A DNA stretch of 64,000 nt from CAVUCH01 sp963697705 (GCA_963697705.1 CAVOPA010000003.1:620001-684000); one strand, 5' to 3'; positions 7,021-15,993 are shown, numbered from the stretch's first letter. The notes: generated from the letters alone by a model not told the origin. Program-made: numbers and translations.

Positions 7021-9186
7021 TCAGGGCACAATCTTGAACGCCGTCACGGTCTCGTTCCGCTTCGTGCCCTGCTGGACAGCCGTTCGCATGACGTAGTCCC
7101 CGGGCGCGAGCGGCGACAGCGCGAGCTCCGCGGTGGCCCAGTGGAGCGACGGCTCCGGGTCGTCGCGGCGAGCGGCCTCCACCGCGAGCTGCAGCGTCTG
7201 GCCGTTCCGATCGAGCACCTCCGCCGTGACCTGTCCGACGGCGCCAAGCACCGGCACGTCGATCCGGATGCGATCGGTGCGGCGGAAGCGCAGGTCTGCG
7301 GTGGGCACGTACTGATTGCCCGTCGTAACGCCTCGCCGCAGCACGCGCGCCCGCCCGACGGTATCGATGCCTTCGGGCACGCTGAAGCGGATGGTGTCCT
7401 GGAACGGCAGCCCGCCGCCCGCGGGCTTCAGGCGGACTCGCAAGGTGAACTCGCCAGGGGCCAGCGCGACGTCGGGCAACTGCACGCTCACCGTGCGCGA
7501 CGCCGGCGGGATCGGTTGCGCGACATCGGCGAGCTTGACCCCGTCTTCGGCGGTCAGCAGCACTTGCGCCTCCCCGCCGTTGGCCCAGTCGGCCGATTTC
7601 GCGCTGGCCGCTTCCATCTCGCCGACGACCCACACCTGGCTCTTCGCGCCGGGCACGGCGTCATCGAGCGGCGCCGCCACCCAGCTCACCTGCGTGCGCA
7701 AGCTGATCTCCGGCCGTATGCCGGCAAGCGACGCCAGCGCGGCCTGGACGCCACTCGCCGGCGCTGCGGCTTTCGCCGCCGTCATGAGCGCCTGCCCTTC
7801 GAGCAGCTCCTTCTCGGTCGCCGCGCGGTACCCACGTCGCGCGCGGACGTCGACGCCGGGCCGTTTCACGCGCACCTTGATCGAGCGGAACCCGCCATCG
7901 AGCTTCTTGTTGCTCGAGTAATAGCCCAGCAGATAGTACGACGTCAGGTCGTCGACGATGCGCTGCATGCCCTGTTCGATGTTGTTGTTGTTCACGACGG
8001 CGAGGCCGTCGGTCGCGTCCGCCAGCGTGCGAAGGTTCTCGATCCGCGCCGCCAGCATGCGCTGATCCAGGACCGGCGGCACGTCCGCCTCGATCGGCGT
8101 GTCGAACGCCGGCAGCCCGCGCGAGTCGATCGGGTAGAAGCTCACGTTCGATCGATTCGCGCGGTCGAGCAGGTCCATGAACGTTTGCCAGTTGTCGAGC
8201 GCCGCGAGGTTCTGCCGGTCGCGCTCACAACTCGCCTCGGAGTAGTAGCCCTGGGCGCGCTGAGTGTCGGTCGTGATCCGCCCGTCGGGACCGATGCCCA
8301 CCTGTCCCATGTTGGGGGGCGGATCACATTGGCCGATCCGGGCGAGGTTCCGGTTCTCACGAAACAGCAGCCAACCGTCGCTGATCGCGAGCACGGCCTT
8401 GCGCTCTTCGCGGATGCCCCGGAGGTAGACGGTGAGGTCCGCCAGCGCGTCGATCACGCGCTTCTCGCGCCTGCGCGCAATCATCTCGGCGGCCACGCCG
8501 GCGTACGTGTCGCCCGACTGGGTCACCGTGGCGCCGGACGGGTCCCGACAGGTCTTGGCGAAACCGTGCGCCGGAAAGCACTGCTCGTACTGCTGCTCTT
8601 CGGGATCGCGGTCGGTTATTCGATCGCGCCGGCCCCACGTCCAGTGTCTCGACAGCATGCCGGCCGTCGTCGTCGTGCGGCGGGCCAATGCGAGGTCGCT
8701 CACCGACATCTCGGGAGTCATCACCGCGAAAAGGTCGTCGGGACCGACGATCCGATCGAGGAGCGTGACGATCGCGGTCTGCATGCGGTGGGAGCCGACG
8801 ATGCCGGTGTGATACGTGTCGAGGAACACGATGAAGACCCGGCTGCGCGGATCCTCGGCCATGGAGCGGCCTTCCTGGACGGTGTTCGGCTCGCGCCGTG
8901 CTTCCTGCGGACCGCCGCCGCGAACCTCCACGTGCTCGAAGGTTTCGATCTTCTGCGGCGTCCCGTTTTCGAGCAGCTCGAAGTCGGCCGCCGTGAGGTC
9001 GCGCACGGCCTTGCCATTGACCGTCGGGTAGACGTCCACGCGGACGAAGTTGGCTTCAACCCGGAACGTGGGCTGCCCCTGCCCGGCCGCCTGGCGGTCC
9101 TGCGCGTCGCTCCGCGCGAGCCCTGCCAGGATCACTGCCGAGACGACTAGTGCGCGCGAGGACCAGGACGTCGTTGTAGTGGGCAT
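7021..9186 (-). CDS. Secreted VWFA-domain protein (acidobacterial TIGR03436 type)
   Basis: A 721-residue exported protein with a signal peptide (about residues 10-28, cleaved after SDA). The TIGR03436 family is abundant in Acidobacteriota and of unknown function. The hallmark start of the domain is FRVEANFVRVDVYPTVNGK then LTAADFELLENGTPQKI (about 41-80), followed by FIVFLDTYHTG, a degenerate MIDAS-like aspartate loop. The first part includes an insertion with two cysteines (QCFPAHGFAKTC). The C-terminal 300 residues are beta-rich and unassigned. Its ATG is 3 bases after the DUF4126 stop, so it is the last gene of plsC-DUF4126-VWFA. Confidence 0.85.
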   Translation of the reverse strand: MPTTTTSWSSRALVVSAVILAGLARSDAQDRQAAGQGQPTFRVEANFVRVDVYPTVNGKAVRDLTAADFELLENGTPQKIETFEHVEVRGGGPQEARREPNTVQEGRSMAEDPRSRVFIVFLDTYHTGIVGSHRMQTAIVTLLDRIVGPDDLFAVMTPEMSVSDLALARRTTTTAGMLSRHWTWGRRDRITDRDPEEQQYEQCFPAHGFAKTCRDPSGATVTQSGDTYAGVAAEMIARRREKRVIDALADLTVYLRGIREERKAVLAISDGWLLFRENRNLARIGQCDPPPNMGQVGIGPDGRITTDTQRAQGYYSEASCERDRQNLAALDNWQTFMDLLDRANRSNVSFYPIDSRGLPAFDTPIEADVPPVLDQRMLAARIENLRTLADATDGLAVVNNNNIEQGMQRIVDDLTSYYLLGYYSSNKKLDGGFRSIKVRVKRPGVDVRARRGYRAATEKELLEGQALMTAAKAAAPASGVQAALASLAGIRPEISLRTQVSWVAAPLDDAVPGAKSQVWVVGEMEAASAKSADWANGGEAQVLLTAEDGVKLADVAQPIPPASRTVSVQLPDVALAPGEFTLRVRLKPAGGGLPFQDTIRFSVPEGIDTVGRARVLRRGVTTGNQYVPTADLRFRRTDRIRIDVPVLGAVGQVTAEVLDRNGQTLQLAVEAARRDDPEPSLHWATAELALSPLAPGDYVMRTAVQQGTKRNETVTAFKIVP

Positions 9187-9189
9187 GGG

Positions 9190-9780
9190 CTAGCCCGGGA
9201 TGGCGTCGCGCCTGCCAAACCGGCGCTTGAGCGCGCGAACGATCCAGGTGGCCGTGAACGCTATCACGATCAGCAGCACCGCCACGATCGCCAGCGCCGC
9301 AACTGGGTACTTGAGCGCGAGGAACCCGAGTCCGACAACGAACACGTCCTCACCCACGCTCAGGAACCAGTTCGAGAAGGGCTCCGGGCTCGCGTTGGCG
9401 ACCACGCGCGTGCCGGCCTTCGTGAAATGCGTGCTGGCCGCCACCGTGCCCCCGAGCAGCGCGACCATCGTTTCCGCCGCCGGCGATGCGTCGCCAAGCG
9501 CGGTCAGCGCGATCAGAGCGCCGCCGAGCGGCCGGATGAAGGTGTGCAGCGTGTCCCACGCCGAGTCGATCCAGGGGATCTTGTCGGCGAAGAACTCGAT
9601 GACATAGAGGAACAGCGCCGTCCCGATGATCCAGCTGTTGTTGAACACCTGGTATTCGGGAGGCAGGGCCACCCACCCGTAGCGGGAGGCGAGGCCAAGC
9701 AGCGCAACCGTCGCATAGAGATTGATGCCGGCCGCGAACGAAAAGCCAAGCGTCCGACCGAGGAAGATCAGTGCGTCCAT
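9190..9780 (-). CDS. DUF4126 membrane protein
   Basis: A 196-residue integral membrane protein with five to six hydrophobic helices. FSFAAGINLYATVALLGLA near the start and FNNSWIIGTALFLYVIEFFADKIPWIDSAWD (start about residue 45) are the DUF4126 pattern; the family has no assigned function. A good GGAGGAG site is 7 bases upstream of the ATG. The neighbours are plsC, 51 bases upstream, and the VWFA gene, 3 bases downstream, so the three probably share a transcript, though their jobs do not obviously connect. Confidence 0.85.
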   Translation of the reverse strand: MDALIFLGRTLGFSFAAGINLYATVALLGLASRYGWVALPPEYQVFNNSWIIGTALFLYVIEFFADKIPWIDSAWDTLHTFIRPLGGALIALTALGDASPAAETMVALLGGTVAASTHFTKAGTRVVANASPEPFSNWFLSVGEDVFVVGLGFLALKYPVAALAIVAVLLIVIAFTATWIVRALKRRFGRRDAIPG

Positions 9781-9831
9781 CTTCCGTCTCCTCCCGAGTG
9801 GGCAGCCCGGGCGTTCGCCCGGCGGCTCGTC

Positions 9832-10599
9832 TCAGACGTTTCCGCGCACCATCCCCGCGGCATCGGCGACATCGGCGTCCAGCAACGCCTGAACACGGCG
9901 GCGCACCTCGGCGATCAGTGCGTCACGATCGTCGACGGTCAGGCCGGCCGTCTCGACGGGTTCGCCGATCCGGACGTCCATCGTCACGGGCCGCACCACG
10001 GGGCTGCCCTTGCGCATCGCGGCCCGTCCGCCGGTGATCGCGACGGGCACTACTGGCGACTGCGCCTGGATGGCCATGATGAAGCCACCCTTCTTGAAGG
10101 GTAGCAGGGTGTCCGTGCGGCTGCGTGTGCCTTCCGGGAAGATCAGGAACGAGTTGCCGTCTCGGAGCGACTGCGCGCCCCGCGCGATTGACGCGAACGA
10201 CTGCTCGGGATTGCGTCGGTCGACGGCGACGAAACCGCCGACCTGCATGGCCCGCCCGAGCAGCGGCAGCCGGCCCAGCTCGGACTTGTAGAGTACGTGC
10301 AGGCGTGGATCCAGGACCAGAAACAGCACTGGCGGGTCGATGTTGCTCTGGTGGTTCGCGCAGAACACGACGGCGCGGTTCCTGGGTACGTGCGCGCGAC
10401 CGCTCACGCGATACCCGATTCCCGATAGCAGGAGTCCCATCCGCACGCCCGCGTGCCCCAGCACGTACATCAGGCTCTTCCAGCGGAAAACCACGGCGAG
10501 CAGGAGGGCCGGGGGCGCCACCAGCCCGATGTAGAGGGCAATCGCGAGGTAGGTGACGACGCGACCGGAAGGCCGCGATCGTCGTTCCGGCCGGGCCAA
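9832..10599 (-). CDS. plsC: 1-acyl-sn-glycerol-3-phosphate acyltransferase (PlsC family)
   Basis: A 255-residue membrane-bound acyltransferase that adds the second acyl chain to lysophosphatidic acid in phospholipid synthesis. Motif I is NHQSNID (about residues 83-89; the H and D are the catalytic pair), motif III FPEGTRSR (about 154-161), and GGFIMAIQAQSPVVPVAI follows. One N-terminal membrane segment (about 18-40) precedes the catalytic domain. A second PlsC domain is present in the fusion protein at 12.4-15.1 kb, so substrate may differ between the two. First gene of the plsC-DUF4126-VWFA set. Confidence 0.88.
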   Translation of the reverse strand: MARPERRSRPSGRVVTYLAIALYIGLVAPPALLLAVVFRWKSLMYVLGHAGVRMGLLLSGIGYRVSGRAHVPRNRAVVFCANHQSNIDPPVLFLVLDPRLHVLYKSELGRLPLLGRAMQVGGFVAVDRRNPEQSFASIARGAQSLRDGNSFLIFPEGTRSRTDTLLPFKKGGFIMAIQAQSPVVPVAITGGRAAMRKGSPVVRPVTMDVRIGEPVETAGLTVDDRDALIAEVRRRVQALLDADVADAAGMVRGNV

Positions 10600-10671
10600 C
10601 GGGAGCGGCCCGTGTCAGCGACTGCGGATCCGCGACGGCCGGCTCGGAGCCGCGGCCACTGGGCATCTGCG

Positions 10672-10719
10672 CATCATAAACAAGAACAGGCCCGAACCGA
10701 CGAACCGATTCGGGCCTGT
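10672..10719 (-). terminator. Rho-independent terminator after carD
   Basis: Reading the minus strand, an 11-bp perfect stem (ACAGGCCCGAA with TTCGGGCCTGT, 10719-10709 and 10696-10686) closes a 12-base loop and is followed by a T-rich run (TCTTGTTT). It lies 36 bases after the carD stop and ends carD transcription before plsC. Confidence 0.85.
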
Positions 10720-10754
10720 GTCCGGCTGGGTGCCGGGGTAAACCGATGCGACGG

Positions 10755-11396
10755 CTACGACGCCCGTGCCGTCCGGCGGGCGGCGGCAACGCTGCGAGGC
10801 GCGATCGGCGCGGTCTTCACGACCGCCACGGGCGCCGCCTTCACAGCCACTACCGGCGCAGGCTTCACGCGGGCGGTCGTGGCGCGCTGTGCGGCGCGCG
10901 CCTTCGCGAGGAACGAGCGCTCGAGCGCCTGCTCCACCTTGCCTTCGATCTGCTGCGACGCCTCCCGCATGACCTCGGATACTTCCGAGATAATCAGGAA
11001 ACGCGCCCGATCCAGCATGCGCTTCTCACGGAACGAGAGGCTCTTCGAACGCGCCAGGAACGTGAGGCTCTTGAGCACGTCCGCCACGTCGTAGATCGAC
11101 CCGCTGCGCATCTTGTCGGAATTGTCCTTGAACCGGCCTTTCCAGTTCTGGTGATCGTCAATCTTCCCGTCGCTGAGCAATCCGAAGAGTCGTTCGACTT
11201 CCTCGTCGCTGATCGCGCGCCGGAGGCCCACGCCGTCGGCGTTGGGCAGGGGCACGAGCACCGTCGTTTCGTTGGCGAGGATGCGCAGGTGGTAGAACCC
11301 GCAAGTGGTACCCAGGATGGTCTTGTCTTCAATCCGTTCGACGACGCCGAGACCGTGGTTCGGGTAAATAACCTTGTCGCCAACCTGAAATGTCAC
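10755..11396 (-). CDS. carD: CarD-family transcription regulator with a basic Ala/Pro tail
   Basis: A CarD/CdnL-type protein that binds the RNA polymerase beta subunit and stabilises open complexes. The GTG at 11396 is chosen as start because the protein then begins with TFQVGDKVIYPNHGLGVVERI, the classic N-terminal RNA polymerase-interacting domain, and a GGGGGA site lies 6 bases upstream. The helical DNA-binding part runs to about residue 160. The last 45 residues are repeats of K-A-A-P and V-K-x-A-P type, unlike the short end of most CdnL proteins and similar in composition to histone H1-like tails. 213 residues in all. Own promoter and terminator. Confidence 0.9.
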   Translation of the reverse strand: MTFQVGDKVIYPNHGLGVVERIEDKTILGTTCGFYHLRILANETTVLVPLPNADGVGLRRAISDEEVERLFGLLSDGKIDDHQNWKGRFKDNSDKMRSGSIYDVADVLKSLTFLARSKSLSFREKRMLDRARFLIISEVSEVMREASQQIEGKVEQALERSFLAKARAAQRATTARVKPAPVVAVKAAPVAVVKTAPIAPRSVAAARRTARAS

Positions 11397-11455
11397 GTGT
11401 CCCCCGTTCGATGAGTGTGGGTGGTGAGGTAGTTCGGGACGTGTGTAGCCTTTCA

Positions 11456-11485
11456 AGTATAGGCCAATTGCGTGATGCAGAGCAA
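11456..11485 (-). promoter_or_regulatory. Promoter of carD
   Basis: On the minus strand TATACT (11461-11456, 5/6 to -10) is preceded after 18 bases by TTGCTC (11485-11480, TTG of -35). Transcription would start near 11449, leaving a 50-base leader with the GGGGGA ribosome site. The rest of the 329-base gap to the methyltransferase gene shows nothing else convincing. Confidence 0.5.
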
Positions 11486-11725
11486 TGCATTTGTCGCAGA
11501 AAACCGCCCAGAAACTGCACAATCCAGAGTTCCGGACGCGTGATTCGGGCCTCTGCCCAACCGTACGCGCTCTCGCGCAATACAGGTAACTGCTTGGCCT
11601 GAAAGGACCTTCACCGCAGAGCTCGCTCATCGGCCCGAGCGGCCGTACGGAATCAACCGTGCTTCGGGTTCGTGCGGACAGAACGCCCGTCTGACGGAAC
11701 CACGTTGCACGTTTGGAGGTAACCC

Positions 11726-12313
11726 ATGTCATCCGTTTGCCGATCGCTGTGGGTTTACGGCGTCGCCTTCCTGCTCCTGCTCCCGGCTGGGGGCACCGGC
11801 GCGCCAGCCGCGCAGCAGCGCCCCGCGGCGGCCAGCCTCGCGCCCTATGTTCCAACGCCACAGGAAGTGGTGGATCGCATGCTGGCCCTCGCACAGGTCA
11901 CCAAGGACGACGTCGTGTACGACCTTGGCTGCGGTGACGGCCGTATCGTGATCACCGCAGCCCGGCAGTTCGGGGCGCGGGGCGTCGGCGTCGACATCGA
12001 TCCGCAACGCATCAGCGAGTCGGAAGCGAACGCGAAGGCGGCGGGGGTCGAGGGGCTCGTCAGCTTCAAGCTGCAGGACGCCATGACCGTCGACGTCTCG
12101 CCCGCCACCGTAGTGACCTTGTATCTGCTGTCGGCGTCCAACCTCAAACTTCGCCCCATCCTTACGAAACAGTTGCGGCCGGGCGCCCGGATCGTCTCGC
12201 ACGCGTTCACGATGGGCGACTGGCGGCCGGTCAAGACCGATGAGTTCACGGATGGCAACGGCACGATGCGCACGCTCTATCTCTGGACCACTGACGGAAC
12301 CGTGAGGCCGTAG
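11726..12313 (+). CDS. SAM-dependent methyltransferase-fold protein with signal peptide
   Basis: 195 residues. Motif I of class I methyltransferases, VYDLGCGDGRIVI, is complete at about residues 63-75, with an acidic GVDIDP after strand 2, so it should bind S-adenosylmethionine. The first 30 residues, however, form a clear signal peptide (FLLLLPAGGTGAPAAQQ), which would put the enzyme outside the cytoplasm where the cofactor is not expected. A GGAGG site 6 bases before the ATG supports this start. It may be membrane-anchored with the domain inside, or the substrate may be something other than the usual. The methyl acceptor is unknown. Confidence 0.8.
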   Translation: MSSVCRSLWVYGVAFLLLLPAGGTGAPAAQQRPAAASLAPYVPTPQEVVDRMLALAQVTKDDVVYDLGCGDGRIVITAARQFGARGVGVDIDPQRISESEANAKAAGVEGLVSFKLQDAMTVDVSPATVVTLYLLSASNLKLRPILTKQLRPGARIVSHAFTMGDWRPVKTDEFTDGNGTMRTLYLWTTDGTVRP

Positions 12314-12350
12314 CAGGTGATGCACGAGGCACGGCCTCGCGCCACACGGG

Positions 12351-12359
12351 TGCTATGAT
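12351..12359 (+). promoter_or_regulatory. Extended -10 before the acyl-ACP synthetase fusion
   Basis: TGC-TATGAT is an extended -10 box (5/6). The ATG at 12355 lies inside it, so it cannot be in the transcript; the ATG at 12376, 10 bases after the predicted start point at about 12366, is the likely start. Confidence 0.6.
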
Positions 12360-12375
12360 CCGCGCCGCCCCCGCC

Positions 12376-15141
12376 ATGCAGAACTTCTACGAGCAGTTCG
12401 CGCGCGTGACCGCACGCTTTCCGGACCGTCTCGCCGTGGAAGTACAGCGCCGCGAGCGTGTCGACGGATTCACCTACGCGGCGCTCGACCGGATGGCGGC
12501 CCGCACGGCAGCGTGGCTTGGCGCGCGCGGTGTCGTGCGCGGCGACCGATGCGCCGTGCTCGCCGAGAACGACGCGCACTGGTGCGCCGCGTACTTGGGC
12601 GTGCTGCGGCTCGGGGCCGTCGCCGTGCCGCTCGACACTGCGTACAAAGCGTCGCAGGTCGCGACCTTGCTGAACGACAGCGGCGCCCGAGTGATGTTCA
12701 CCTCGGAGCGGTACCTCTCGACAGTGCTCGAGGGGCGGGCGCTCGCGGGGTACCCCGAGCTGACCGTGATCCTTCTCCACGGCGCCGCGCCCGAGGTGAC
12801 CAGCTTCGAAGCGTTCGCCACGCCGACTGACGGGGCGGTGCCGCCCGCCGTCGCATGTCCCTGCGCCCCAGGGGACCCGGCCGTGATCCTGTACACCTCG
12901 GGAACGACGAGCGACCCGAAGGGGGTCGTGCTCACACACGGCAACCTCCTCGCGGAGCGCGAGGGCGCGCTCAGCGTCGTCTCGGTTTCGGAACGCGATT
13001 GTGTCCTCGGCGTGCTGCCGCTGTTCCACGCGCTCGCGCAGATGGCGAACCTGCTGCTGCCGTTCTCCGTCGGCGCACGCGTCGTGTTCCTCGAGTCGGT
13101 GAACACGTCGGAGCTGCTGCGCGGGCTCGCCGAGCGAGGCGTGACCATCTTCGTGTGCGTCCCGCAGTTCTTCTACCTGATTCACCAGCGCGTGATGCAG
13201 GAGGTCACGCGCGCCGGTACCGCGAAGCGCCTGATGTTCCGCGGCCTGCTCGCGGCAAACGGCGGCCTGCGAGCCGTCGGCCTGAACGCCGGCCGCGTCT
13301 TTTTCTCGCCCGTGCACCAGGTGCTCGGCGAATCGATGCGCATCCTCATCACGGGTGGATCCCGGTTCGATCCGGCGATCGGCGCGGATCTGTTCCGGCT
13401 CGGGTTCAACATCCTCCAGGCGTACGGGTTGACCGAGACCAGCGGTGCCGTGACGCTGGTGCGCGGAGGCGATTCGCACCTCGGCTCGGTGGGGCAGGCG
13501 CTGCCGAACGCCGAGATCAAAGTGCTTCCACCCGAGAGCGTGGACAACGAGGCCCAGGACGGCGAGGTGCTGGTACGCGGGCCCATCGTCATGGCCGGCT
13601 ACTTCAACCGGCCGGATGCGACCGCGGCCGCTATCCGCGACGGCTGGTTCTACACTGGCGATCTCGGACGCCTCGACAGCCAGGGACGGCTGACCATCAC
13701 CGGGCGCAAGAAGGAAATCATCGTCCTCAGCAACGGCAAGAACATCTACCCGGAGGAAATCGAGGCGCACTACCGGCAGTCGCCCTTTATCAAAGAGCTC
13801 TGCGTTCTTGGGTTGACCCGGCCCGGTGAGCCGAGCGCGGAACGGCTGTACGCGGTGGTCGTGCCCGACACCGACGCATTGCGCGAGAAGAAGGTGGTCA
13901 ATACCGGCGATCTGATCCGGTTCGAAATGGAAGGGCGATCCGTCGGTCTCGCGCCGCCGAAGCGCGTGCTCGGTTACGAGGTGTGGCTGGATCCTTTGCC
14001 AAGGACGAGCACGGGAAAGCTGAAGCGGTTCGAGATCGAGCGCCGCGTGCAGCACGCCGCCGAAACGCGCGCGCAGGGATCGGAGCCGACGCTCAGCGCG
14101 GCCGATCGCGACTGGGCAGCGCTTCCCGAGGTCGCTCCCATTGTTGCCGTCGTGCAACGTGCGGCCCGCGGCGGCGCGATCGCGAGGCCCGACGCCAACC
14201 TGGAACTCGATCTTGGCCTCGATTCCATGGAGCGCATCGAGCTCTTGTCAGAACTGGAACAGCGGTTCCGGGCCCGCGTGCCCGAGCACGAAAGCCAGCG
14301 GATCTTCACCGTGCGTGAGCTCGTGGATGCGATCCGCGCGCACGGGTCCGCGCAGGGCGGCGAGGAGACGGCGAGCGCGTGGGCGACCATCCTCGCCAGC
14401 GATCCGCCCGAAACACCCTATCTCACGAGCCTTCTGCGCCCGCGTCGCTTCACCACCCTGTTGATGTTCCTGGCGCTTCGCGTTCTTCTGGCGGCCATGC
14501 GGCTCGTGGTGCGGCTCGACCTCAGCGGCAGCGAGCACCTGCCCGCGCGCGGCCCTTACTTAATCAGCCCGAACCACCAGAGCTACATCGACTCGTTCCT
14601 CGTCACGGCCGCGCTGCCCTTCCACGTGTTCAGGCAATTGTTCTTCGTCGGCGCGAGCGAGTACTTTGCCACCCCGCTGACATCCCGTCTGGCGCGCTTC
14701 GCACGCGTAATCCCCGTCGATCCGGATTCGAGCCTCGTGCCCGCGATGCAGGCCGGAGGCTTCGGCCTGCGGCACGGCAAGGTGCTCGTCCTGTTTCCGG
14801 AGGGAGAACGCTCGATCGACGGCACCGTCAAGCCGTTCAAGAAGGGCGCAGCGATCCTCTCGCACCACCTCGCGGCGCCCATCGTACCGGTGGCGCTCGA
14901 CGGCCTCTATACCTTGTGGCCGCGCAATCGGCCGATCAATTGGCAGGCACTGCGGCCCTGGCGCCGCCTGCGCGTCGCCATGCGCTTCGGCGCGCCACAG
15001 CCCGCGCCCGTGTTGGCCACCGCGGCACCCGCATCCGCCCTCGAGTCACTGGCGGAACCCTCCTATGCGATCACGACGGCACGGCTGCGCGATGCCGTGG
15101 AGGGGATGTGGCAGGAGATCAAAGTCGATCCGGCTGGCTAG
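12376..15141 (+). CDS. Acyl-ACP synthetase / acyl carrier / 1-acylglycerol-3-phosphate acyltransferase fusion
   Basis: A 921-residue three-domain lipid enzyme. Residues about 1-570 are an AMP-forming acyl synthetase (VILYTSGTTSDPKGVVLTHG near 172, YGLTETSG, TGDLGR, and the catalytic PRTSTGKLKR near 545). Next is a carrier domain with phosphopantetheine site LGLDSMERIE, serine S617. A PlsC domain then has NHQSYID (H734) and FPEGERS (807-813). Together they would activate a free fatty acid, hold it on the built-in carrier, and pass it to a lysophospholipid. This resembles Aas of E. coli but with domain order reversed and a carrier inserted. A weaker alternative is a non-lipid acyl transfer. Confidence 0.88.
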   Translation: MQNFYEQFARVTARFPDRLAVEVQRRERVDGFTYAALDRMAARTAAWLGARGVVRGDRCAVLAENDAHWCAAYLGVLRLGAVAVPLDTAYKASQVATLLNDSGARVMFTSERYLSTVLEGRALAGYPELTVILLHGAAPEVTSFEAFATPTDGAVPPAVACPCAPGDPAVILYTSGTTSDPKGVVLTHGNLLAEREGALSVVSVSERDCVLGVLPLFHALAQMANLLLPFSVGARVVFLESVNTSELLRGLAERGVTIFVCVPQFFYLIHQRVMQEVTRAGTAKRLMFRGLLAANGGLRAVGLNAGRVFFSPVHQVLGESMRILITGGSRFDPAIGADLFRLGFNILQAYGLTETSGAVTLVRGGDSHLGSVGQALPNAEIKVLPPESVDNEAQDGEVLVRGPIVMAGYFNRPDATAAAIRDGWFYTGDLGRLDSQGRLTITGRKKEIIVLSNGKNIYPEEIEAHYRQSPFIKELCVLGLTRPGEPSAERLYAVVVPDTDALREKKVVNTGDLIRFEMEGRSVGLAPPKRVLGYEVWLDPLPRTSTGKLKRFEIERRVQHAAETRAQGSEPTLSAADRDWAALPEVAPIVAVVQRAARGGAIARPDANLELDLGLDSMERIELLSELEQRFRARVPEHESQRIFTVRELVDAIRAHGSAQGGEETASAWATILASDPPETPYLTSLLRPRRFTTLLMFLALRVLLAAMRLVVRLDLSGSEHLPARGPYLISPNHQSYIDSFLVTAALPFHVFRQLFFVGASEYFATPLTSRLARFARVIPVDPDSSLVPAMQAGGFGLRHGKVLVLFPEGERSIDGTVKPFKKGAAILSHHLAAPIVPVALDGLYTLWPRNRPINWQALRPWRRLRVAMRFGAPQPAPVLATAAPASALESLAEPSYAITTARLRDAVEGMWQEIKVDPAG

Positions 15142-15250
15142 TGTGACGCAGCGACGTCATCGCGCAAAGCACACGACGGGCGAGAGGCGTCCGGGCGCGG
15201 GAGGAGGTTCCGCCGCGCGGCGCGTGCAGCGGAACATCCAGGGAGTGGAC

Positions 15251-15748
15251 CTACTCGGGTCCGCGCGAGCCCAGGTCGCGATCGAGATCGAAGACTGATG
15301 CAGGATCGTCCTGCACCATGCGAATCTTCGACAGGATTTCGCGCGCCGACTGTTCCTCCTCGACCTGCTCGGTGAGGAACCACTGCAGTTCGACGGTCGC
15401 CGCGAACGCCTTTTCGCGGAAGGCCAGCTCGTAGAGCGCGTCGATCTGCGCGCTGACCTCGTACTCCTGCCGCTGCACCGTCTCGAACACTTCGACCAGC
15501 GAACCAAAGCTCACGGTCGGCGCGGTGAGCGGCCGCAACTCCACGTCGCAGCCACGCGCGATCATGAAGTCGAACAGCTTCATCCCGTGCCCGTATTCTT
15601 CCTGGCTCTGCAGCCGCAGCCAGCGGCCGAAGCCCCGTAGATTCTGCTTCTCGCAGAAAGCGGACATCGCCAGGTACTGATACGAGGCGCTCAGTTCCGC
15701 GTTGATCTGGTGGTTGATGGCTTCCTTGACCACCTGGCTCATGCTCAT
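15251..15748 (-). CDS. Non-haem ferritin
   Basis: 165-residue four-helix bundle that stores iron. The start at 15748 gives a normal N-terminus and a GGAG site lies 13 bases before it. The ferroxidase ligands fit: E in NAELSASYQYLAM (about residue 16), E49/E50 and H53 in QSQEEYGHGMKLF, and a later E in QWFLTEQVEEEQSA. The upstream open frame (to 16129) is not coding for this protein. Likely FtnA-like rather than bacterioferritin because no haem-ligating methionine context is seen. It runs toward the efflux operon's divergent promoter. Confidence 0.9.
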   Translation of the reverse strand: MSMSQVVKEAINHQINAELSASYQYLAMSAFCEKQNLRGFGRWLRLQSQEEYGHGMKLFDFMIARGCDVELRPLTAPTVSFGSLVEVFETVQRQEYEVSAQIDALYELAFREKAFAATVELQWFLTEQVEEEQSAREILSKIRMVQDDPASVFDLDRDLGSRGPE

Positions 15749-15964
15749 GCGTGCAATCTCCGTTACGCAAACGATTGTGGTGTGGCGCCGCTTGGTGAGC
15801 GGGAACCGAAGGAACCCGGCTGGTCGCGGACGGGCTTCGATTGTGTCGTGATGCGGCGAAATCCGCAAGCGCGCCTCGTCTGATGTGCACTGCCGCCGAC
15901 CGTTGGCAATCGCCTCCAGCCCCCAGCCCGAGCCCCAGCTCGTCGTGACTTCTCGTTGGAGAGA

Positions 15965-15993
15965 TTGACACACCCTGAACAGCAGTTCACAAT
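15965..15993 (+). promoter_or_regulatory. Promoter of the tetR-efflux operon
   Basis: A perfect -35 box TTGACA (15965-15970), a 17-base spacer and CACAAT (15988-15993, 4/6). Transcription starts near 16000. Both operators overlap the spacer, -10 box and start point. Confidence 0.7.

Noticed and set aside
12324..12341. Short GAGGC/GCCTC hairpin after the methyltransferase gene
   Set aside because: A 6-bp stem with no T run; too weak to call a terminator.
12277..14157. Long minus-strand open frames opposite the acyl fusion gene
   Set aside because: Shadow frames typical of GC-rich coding DNA; no domain or ribosome site.
15915..15945. CAGCCCC-type units near the ferritin and tetR promoters
   Set aside because: Only one arm with few units; no inverted partner, so it is not counted as an array.
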